The position numbers and the translations under genes are program-made. The notes under the pieces were generated by a model. That model did no database searches. It was not told where the DNA came from and saw only the letters and a program-made list of their open reading frames with translations. Of a stretch of DNA of 20,872 nucleotides, positions 17,414-20,872 are shown piece after piece; the first letter of the stretch is position 1; every line of letters starts with the position of its first letter. This DNA comes from an uncultured Prevotella sp. (lineage in GTDB: Bacteria > Bacteroidota > Bacteroidia > Bacteroidales > Bacteroidaceae): positions 1 through 20,872 of the forward strand of contig CABVDL010000043.1 in the NCBI GenBank assembly GCA_902497035.1, given 5' to 3'.

Positions 17414-17480
17414 ACGGCCGTAAGCCATACGTTAGACGGCCGTCAGCTACTTGGTCAAACGGCCGTTAGCTATACGTCAA
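17414..17480 (+). repeat. Short 22-23-bp tandem repeat array
   Basis: Three consecutive units begin with the palindrome ACGGCCGT at 17414, 17436 and 17459 and continue with an AGC(C/T)A(T/C)(A/T)-like middle and a GT(T/C)A(A/G) end. Unit lengths are 22, 23 and 22 bases. Degenerate material (ACGGATGG, then CGGTTTAACCGTTAG) follows to about 17516. The period equals that of the array at 6066-6241, and the CCGTTTAAC/CCGTTA words recur in both. No ORF is supported in 17380-17646; besides this array nothing else was recognised there. Confidence 0.75.
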
Positions 17481-17646
17481 ACGGATGGAATACCATCACC
17501 GGTTTAACCGTTAGGCATGATTGCACAGCCGTCCCTATGACATGGGAATATTAGAAGTGACCGAATGGGATCCGCTGAATGGTTACGCATAAGTCGTGGA
17601 ATGTAAAATATAGTTAAATGAATGAGAAGCATGATTCTTTTCTTGA

Positions 17647-17668
17647 TATTATTCGTAACTTTGCGAAC
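17647..17668 (+). promoter_or_regulatory. ars promoter -7 box inside a candidate ArsR operator
   Basis: TATTATTCGTA is followed by ACTTTGCGAAC. The box TAACTTTG (17656-17663) fits TAnnTTTG and is flanked by inverted arms TTCG and CGAA (12 of 16 positions in TTCGTAACTTTGCGAA are dyad-symmetric). ATG 17672 comes 8 bases after the box. A closely related 22-base copy is found at 18476-18497. A repressor bound here would cover the -7 box. Operator function is inferred. Confidence 0.5.
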
Positions 17669-17671
17669 AAA

Positions 17672-18115
17672 ATGAAGAAGGTATTGATTCTCTGTACAGG
17701 AAACAGTTGCCGAAGCAAGATGGCGCAAGCTTGCCTGCAATATTTGGATGCCGAGCTCTGCGTAAGGTCGGCCGGCACTTATCCTGCCCCGCAAGTTCAT
17801 CCATTGGCCATTGAAGTGATGAAGGAGACCGGCATGCCGATTTCTGATTTGCAGCCGCACAATGTCAAGGACTATCTCAACGATACGTGGGATGCCGTCA
17901 TCACAGTCTGTGACCATGCCCGCGAGGCGTGTCCTGTCTTTACAGGAAAGGTAAAGCGGCAGATGCATATCAGTTTCCCCGATCCCTCGTTAGCAAAAGG
18001 CTCCATCGAAGAACAACTCTCTGTGTTTCGGGAAGTGAGAGACCGTATCATTGATACCTTCAACAATATCCATCATACTTATTTAGACGACCATGGACAA
18101 CAAGAAAGACTATAG
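17672..18115 (+). CDS. arsC: Thioredoxin-coupled arsenate reductase ArsC (LMW-PTPase fold)
   Basis: Reduces As(V) to As(III) in the cytoplasm using a cysteine relay and thioredoxin. It has 147 residues. The phosphatase-type loop CTGNSCR (8-14) supplies nucleophile C8 and R14. The resolving pair C80 and C87 (VCDHAREAC, six residues between) matches the C82/C89 spacing of Staphylococcus aureus ArsC. The acid residue is D104 in FPDPS. ATG 17672 is chosen because it opens directly on the first strand. The in-frame ATG at 17618 adds 18 unrelated residues and lies upstream of the -7 box. The 3' end overlaps arsR by 23 bases, so the two are coupled. Having arsC before arsR is unusual in order. Two thioredoxin-fold proteins downstream could act as its reductant. 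Confidence 0.92.
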   Translation: MKKVLILCTGNSCRSKMAQACLQYLDAELCVRSAGTYPAPQVHPLAIEVMKETGMPISDLQPHNVKDYLNDTWDAVITVCDHAREACPVFTGKVKRQMHISFPDPSLAKGSIEEQLSVFREVRDRIIDTFNNIHHTYLDDHGQQERL

Positions 18116-18431
18116 CCTCAAGGCAGAGCAGATAGCCCGCTTCGCCAAAGCTTTGGCTCATCCCGCCAGGATTCAGATCCTCACCTTTCTCGCCAGCAGG
18201 CAGGAGTGCTATTTCGGTGACATTCACGATGAACTGCCCATAGCCAAGGCGACCGTGAGCCAGCATCTGAAGGAGCTCAAGGATGCTGGACTCATACAGG
18301 GCACCATTGAAGCTCCAAAGGTGAGATATTGCATCAACCGCGACAACTGGGAGTATGCACATGAACTGTTCTGCAATTTCTTCTCCAAAGAAATCAAGAA
18401 CGGACACTGCGGTTGCGGAACAATCAAGTAA
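18093..18431 (+). CDS. arsR: ArsR-family metalloid-responsive repressor
   Basis: Winged-helix repressor of 112 residues, likely dimeric, released from DNA by As(III). The helix-turn-helix reads LPIAKATVSQHLKELKDAGLI (48-68), preceded by the typical FAKALAHPARIQILTFL (17-33). The E. coli sensor motif ELCVCDL is not present: this region has CYFGDI with a single Cys39. The other cysteines are C80, C94, and C106/C108 in the tail NGHCGCGTIK. Metalloid binding therefore probably uses C39 with C-terminal cysteines. It overlaps arsC by 23 bases. Related motifs upstream of arsC and of the arsF-like gene are candidate operators, so it would autoregulate the operon. Confidence 0.92.
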   Translation: MDNKKDYSLKAEQIARFAKALAHPARIQILTFLASRQECYFGDIHDELPIAKATVSQHLKELKDAGLIQGTIEAPKVRYCINRDNWEYAHELFCNFFSKEIKNGHCGCGTIK

Positions 18432-18438
18432 TCTTGTC

Positions 18439-18462
18439 AGGCGGATCATGTATTGTCCGCCT
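18439..18462 (+). other. Hairpin between arsR and the arsF-like gene
   Basis: AGGCGGA (18439-18445) pairs with TCCGCCT (18456-18462), with one further T-G pair, around an 8-base loop. It starts 8 bases after the arsR stop and lacks a T-run (ATTATAATAG follows). It could be a weak terminator, an mRNA-stability element or a processing site that sets the arsCR level apart from the rest. Confidence 0.45.
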
Positions 18463-18475
18463 ATTATAATAGAGT

Positions 18476-18497
18476 TATTATTCGTAGTTTTACAAAC
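18476..18497 (+). promoter_or_regulatory. Second copy of the candidate ArsR operator
   Basis: TATTATTCGTA is repeated exactly from the arsC upstream site. The next 11 bases (GTTTTACAAAC) differ from it only by transitions at four positions. The half-sites are TTCGTA and TACAAA with four bases between. It ends 7 bases before ATG 18505, as the first copy ends 3 bases before its ATG. The -7 box is degenerate here (TAGTTTTA), so an internal promoter is doubtful. Confidence 0.45.
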
Positions 18498-18504
18498 GAC
18501 AAAC

Positions 18505-18930
18505 ATGAAAAAATCCATTACAAACCGATGGTTGCCAACATGGTTGTTGCTGATGCTGTTCGCACTCTTCGTGACCTCGGCAACGCCCAACCGTCCCCAA
18601 ACTTATGTAGAGGTGATCTATTTCTACGGTAAGGTGCGCTGTAAGACCTGCATCGACATCGAGAGTACCACCAAGAACGTCGTGAAAAGTCGATTCGCCA
18701 AAGAACTGAAGACCCGCCAGGTGGTCTATCGTACCATTGACTTCTCACAGTCCAAAAACAAGGCTCTCGCCAAGAAGTACCAAATAAGTTGGTCATCTCT
18801 GATTTTGATTAGACACGATGGCAGAAAGGAGAAGACAGTCAACTTTACCAACTATGCCTTCAGCCACATCTGCAACAAGAAAATATTTGAGAGAGAACTG
18901 GAACAGCAAATCCGTACCCTATTAAAATAA
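18505..18930 (+). CDS. Exported ArsF-family thioredoxin-like protein
   Basis: Predicted periplasmic or membrane-anchored protein of 141 residues. The N-terminus has a basic start and one hydrophobic stretch (about 11-26, WLLLMLFALFVTSA), which is a signal peptide or anchor. A thioredoxin-like part follows with CKTC (C46 and C49) after VEVIYFYGKVR, and a late Cys at 123. The segment ISWSSLILI stands where thioredoxins carry the cis-proline, and no proline is present. It resembles the database family called nitrophenyl compound nitroreductase subunit ArsF (recalled, not searched). In Shewanella, ArsEF was reported to reduce nitroaryl arsenicals; no ArsE-like partner is seen here. ATG 18505 is chosen; the open frame extends 50 codons upstream but runs through arsR. 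The membrane gene starts 7 bases downstream. Confidence 0.75.
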   Translation: MKKSITNRWLPTWLLLMLFALFVTSATPNRPQTYVEVIYFYGKVRCKTCIDIESTTKNVVKSRFAKELKTRQVVYRTIDFSQSKNKALAKKYQISWSSLILIRHDGRKEKTVNFTNYAFSHICNKKIFERELEQQIRTLLK

Positions 18931-18937
18931 TACTACT

Positions 18938-19645
18938 ATGGAATGGCTTCAATCTCTGTTGGACAGTAGCTCGACTCCCGTAGTCACAGCCTTCTTGTTA
19001 GGACTGCTCACGGCCATATCCCCCTGCCCATTGGCAACGAACATCGCCGCGATCAGCTATATCAGCAAGGATGTGGACAACAGAAGCCGCATTCTTCGCA
19101 ATGGACTTTTTTACACATTGGGTCGCACTATGTCGTATGCCGTGTTAGGAATCGTACTAATAGCTATCATCCGCCACGGAGCAAGTGCCTTTGGCCTTCA
19201 GGATGTGCTCGCCCAGTGGAGCACCTATCTGCTTGGGCCATTGTTGATGGTCATAGGCCTATATATGTTATTGGCCGAACACATACACATCCCCCAATTT
19301 GGTTACCACGGAACAGCCAAAGATTATCTCAAAGGATGGTGGGGTGCATTTCTCTTGGGCGTACTATTCGCCATGGCATTCTGTCCTACGAGTGCCGTAT
19401 TCTATTTCGGCATGCTAATACCTATGTCTGCCTACTCTCGGGTAGGATGGCTGCTTCCGGTGGTTTTCGCCTTGGCTACAGCCCTGCCAGTTGTTCTCGT
19501 GGCATGGGTATTAGCGTATAGCTTGGGAAAAATCGGCCAGTTATACCATCGAATGAAGATTCTACAGAAATGGGGATCCATTGCAGTGGGCTTGGTCTTC
19601 ATGCTGACAGGCACTTATTTGTGTTTCAATACATATATACTTTAA
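18938..19645 (+). CDS. ArsG-family CcdA/DsbD-like membrane protein
   Basis: Polytopic inner-membrane protein of 235 residues with about six hydrophobic segments (roughly 14-42, 56-79, 93-113, 132-160, 169-194, 211-234). It resembles the CcdA/DsbD transmembrane core. One cysteine is in the first segment (C30 in ISPCPLATN) and one in the fourth (C149 in AFCPTSAVFYFG), the same topological places as the redox pair of CcdA and DsbD. Databases name such proteins ArsG-family efflux permeases for aromatic arsenicals (recalled). Two readings are possible: an arsenical exporter, or a carrier of electrons from cytoplasmic to periplasmic thioredoxins. The presence of thioredoxin-like genes on both sides makes the second worth testing. 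It lies 4 bases before the next gene. Confidence 0.8.
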   Translation: MEWLQSLLDSSSTPVVTAFLLGLLTAISPCPLATNIAAISYISKDVDNRSRILRNGLFYTLGRTMSYAVLGIVLIAIIRHGASAFGLQDVLAQWSTYLLGPLLMVIGLYMLLAEHIHIPQFGYHGTAKDYLKGWWGAFLLGVLFAMAFCPTSAVFYFGMLIPMSAYSRVGWLLPVVFALATALPVVLVAWVLAYSLGKIGQLYHRMKILQKWGSIAVGLVFMLTGTYLCFNTYIL

Positions 19646-19649
19646 CAAA

Positions 19650-19922
19650 ATGGAGAAAATGGACATTAAAATTTTAGGTTCGGGATGCTCCCGATGTAAG
19701 AAGACTTACGAGACGGTGAAGTACGTAGTGGAGGAAGATAAGTTGGAGGCCACAGTAGAATATGTGACCGACATTGTCAGAATTCTCGATTACAACATTC
19801 TTTCGCTGCCAGCAGTAGTTATTGACGGCAAGGTGGTAATGAACGGACAGGTTCCATCTATCGGCCAAGTAAGGCAGCTTTTGGAGGCTGAGGCTAAGAT
19901 TAAGGAGGTGAGCAAGAAATGA
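19650..19922 (+). CDS. TM0996/MTH895-type small thioredoxin
   Basis: Cytoplasmic redox protein of 90 residues without a signal peptide. The fold opens with MDIKILGSGCSRCKK, active-site C13 and C16 (CSRC), and cis-proline P54 in LSLPAVVIDGKVV. The charged tail KIKEVSKK is short. This glutaredoxin-size thioredoxin family is common next to ArsG-like or permease genes in anaerobes (from memory). In-frame ATGs at 19650 and 19659 are both possible; the first lies 4 bases after the preceding stop. The stop overlaps the next start (ATGA). A likely role is delivering electrons to the membrane protein or to ArsC. Confidence 0.85.
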   Translation: MEKMDIKILGSGCSRCKKTYETVKYVVEEDKLEATVEYVTDIVRILDYNILSLPAVVIDGKVVMNGQVPSIGQVRQLLEAEAKIKEVSKK

Positions 19923-20344
19923 AGACAGCTTATCTCATCCTGCTTCTTGGGCTATTCAGCCTGCTACCAGCCAATGCGCAAGGGAGCAAGACAGACAGCA
20001 GAATCAACATGGAAGACAGCATCAGGCTGAAATACAACTATACCGAGAACGGCGGAAACTACGACTACACGCTCTTGGAGTTTGGCTCCCATCACTGTAT
20101 ACCCTGCAAAATGATGGACGGCGTGTTAGACTCAGTGAGAACCAACTTTCCAAAAGTAAAAGTGTGCTTTGTAGATGTGGCCCAAACGGTAAATACTTGT
20201 TGGCTGGAATATTTCCATATTGACATCATCCCCCAGCAGATAGTGCTGGACAAACGAGGAAAGCTCGTGTTTCGCCATGAGGGATATATCCCATACAACG
20301 AATTAGTGACAAACATTAAAATAAAAAAACATGAAAGAGATTGA
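19919..20344 (+). CDS. Exported thioredoxin-family protein
   Basis: Periplasmic thioredoxin of 141 residues. The N-terminus is a signal peptide (MKTAYLILLLGLFSLLPANA, cut after residue 20). The fold carries CIPC (C60 and C63) in LLEFGSHHCIPCKMM and cis-proline P105 in DIIPQQIVLDKRGK. Additional cysteines at 83 and 94 are not typical. The protein ends shortly after the last helix. It overlaps the preceding gene by 4 bases and arsD by 14 bases, so it belongs firmly to the operon. Together with the cytoplasmic CSRC thioredoxin and the two-cysteine membrane protein it could form a trans-membrane thiol relay. Its target is unknown; it may keep the ArsF-like protein reduced. Confidence 0.85.
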   Translation: MKTAYLILLLGLFSLLPANAQGSKTDSRINMEDSIRLKYNYTENGGNYDYTLLEFGSHHCIPCKMMDGVLDSVRTNFPKVKVCFVDVAQTVNTCWLEYFHIDIIPQQIVLDKRGKLVFRHEGYIPYNELVTNIKIKKHERD

Positions 20345-20810
20345 GATTTTCGACCCGGCCATGTGCTGCTCCACGGGAGTATGCGGCCCCAGTGTAGACA
20401 AGAATCTGTTGCGCATCGCCACGCTCATCGATGTGCTGAAGAATATGGGCATAGAGGTGAAACGCCACAATTTGAGCAGTGAGCCACAAGCCTTTATCAA
20501 GAATGACAAGGTGAAACAACTGCTTCGCGAGAAAGGTGCCGACGTGCTGCCCATAACCCTCGTCGGAGGAGAGGTTGCCGTTGTGGGGCAATACCCGTCC
20601 ACTGCACAGTTGAGCGAGTGGTCAGGCAAGGACCTGACGATTGTCCCCGTTGACGGCGGTCGCGGTTGCTGCTGCGGTGGAGAAGGCGGTGACTACCACG
20701 ACGGCGGTTGCTGCTGTGGCGGAGCAGACGATGACTACCACGATGGCGGTTGCTGCTGTGGCGGAGAAGACAAGGATAATCACGACGGCGGTTGCTGCTG
20801 TGGCAAATAG
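20331..20810 (+). CDS. arsD: Arsenite metallochaperone ArsD with Cys-triad repeat tail
   Basis: Binds As(III) and hands it to the ArsA ATPase. It has 159 residues, about 40 more than the E. coli protein (120). The three functionally essential cysteines are in place: C12, C13 and C18 in MCCSTGVCGP. The thioredoxin-like body (about 2-105) shows RIATLIDVLKNMGIEVKRHNLSSEP and LPITLVGGEVAVVGQYP. The tail is unusual. Four CCC triads (113-115, 127-129, 141-143, 155-157) are spaced exactly 14 residues apart and separated by acidic His-containing linkers such as DDDYHDGG, giving 12 extra cysteines. E. coli ArsD has only two vicinal pairs there. arsA starts 8 bases downstream. Assignment certain; the tail's role is inferred as metalloid storage. 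Confidence 0.95.
   Translation: MKEIEIFDPAMCCSTGVCGPSVDKNLLRIATLIDVLKNMGIEVKRHNLSSEPQAFIKNDKVKQLLREKGADVLPITLVGGEVAVVGQYPSTAQLSEWSGKDLTIVPVDGGRGCCCGGEGGDYHDGGCCCGGADDDYHDGGCCCGGEDKDNHDGGCCCGK
20664..20807 (+). repeat. 42-base tandem repeat coding the ArsD tail
   Basis: Three full units (20664-20705, 20706-20747, 20748-20789) and a partial one (20790-20807) each start with GG(T/C)TGCTGCTG(C/T)GG and end with a CACGA(C/T)GGC stretch. Cysteine codons are TGC TGC TG(C/T) in every unit. In-frame periodicity means copy number could change without a frameshift. Confidence 0.9.
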
Positions 20811-20818
20811 ATGAAAAG

Positions 20819-20872
20819 ATGAAGGAATATACGATTCAAGAAGTGGAGCAGCAGAAATATCTGTTCTTCACT
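20819..20872 (+). CDS. arsA: Arsenite-transporting ATPase ArsA (3' truncated)
   Basis: Only the first 18 codons are in the window (MKEYTIQEVEQQKYLFFT). The YLFFT end is the strand that immediately precedes the P-loop GKGGVGKT in ArsA proteins, so the window stops just before the Walker A motif. ArsA is the cytoplasmic ATPase that drives arsenite export with a membrane partner (ArsB or Acr3) and receives As(III) from ArsD. It starts 8 bases after the arsD stop. The ATG at 20811 is ignored because it stops after three codons. Identification rests on a short match and on context. Confidence 0.8.
   Translation, partial: MKEYTIQEVEQQKYLFFT

Noticed and set aside
17618..17671. Upstream in-frame ATG for arsC
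   Set aside because: The extra 18 residues match nothing in the family and lie upstream of the -7 box; ATG 17672 starts exactly at the fold.
17320..17671. Integration boundary (attachment site, insertion sequence or tRNA) left of the ars block
   Set aside because: No transposase, inverted terminal repeat, tRNA or duplicated target was found; only a terminator, the repeat array and the promoter.
18355..18504. 50-codon N-terminal extension of the arsF-like frame
   Set aside because: It runs through the 3' end of arsR out of frame; ATG 18505 opens a clear signal peptide.

Overview
The window is chromosomal DNA of a member of the Bacteroidota, most likely a Prevotellaceae (Prevotella-like) gut or oral anaerobe. 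The reasons are repeated Bacteroidota-type -7 boxes (TAnnTTTG) in front of genes, sparse Shine-Dalgarno sequences, a Bacteroidota-style gene order ftsX / DUF3098 / uppP / truB / queA / folK, and the character of the proteins (MacB-type permease of about 790 residues, Bacteroidota-type inositol-phosphate synthase, 229-residue TruB). Taxonomy rests on these impressions, not on a search.

Layout. 1-3800: a tripartite MacAB-like export cassette (HlyD/MacA adaptor cut by the window edge, permease, ATPase) ending at a strong terminator. 3852-4460 (minus): a GNAT acetyltransferase converging on it. 4669-5976: a stand-alone myo-inositol-3-phosphate synthase. 5977-6416: a gene-free stretch holding a degenerate 22-bp-period repeat array and a good promoter. 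6417-9524: a secreted GH3 beta-glucosidase followed by an HD-domain hydrolase. 9601-10368 (minus): a radical SAM protein of unknown substrate. 10563-14948: an envelope and tRNA/folate operon (ftsX, DUF3098, uppP, truB, queA, folK). 15036-15305 (minus): rpsO, divergent from typA/bipA (15517-17319). 17320-17671: a terminator, a second short 22-bp-period array and the ars promoter.

The right end (17672 to the edge) is the most interesting part. It is an arsenic-resistance operon: thioredoxin-type arsenate reductase ArsC, ArsR repressor, an exported ArsF-family thioredoxin-like protein, a CcdA/DsbD-like ArsG-family membrane protein, a cytoplasmic TM0996-type thioredoxin, an exported thioredoxin, ArsD with a Cys-triad repeat tail, and the first 18 codons of ArsA. 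Start and stop codons are mostly overlapping or within 8 bases, so the genes are probably co-transcribed. Known families suggest As(V) reduction (ArsC), sensing (ArsR) and As(III) hand-over to an ATP-driven pump (ArsD to ArsA). The four-gene middle block looks like a DsbD pathway split into separate polypeptides. It may handle organoarsenicals (ArsFG idea) or carry reducing equivalents across the membrane. A dyad motif of about 22 bases occurs both just upstream of arsC and just upstream of the arsF-like gene and is a candidate ArsR operator.
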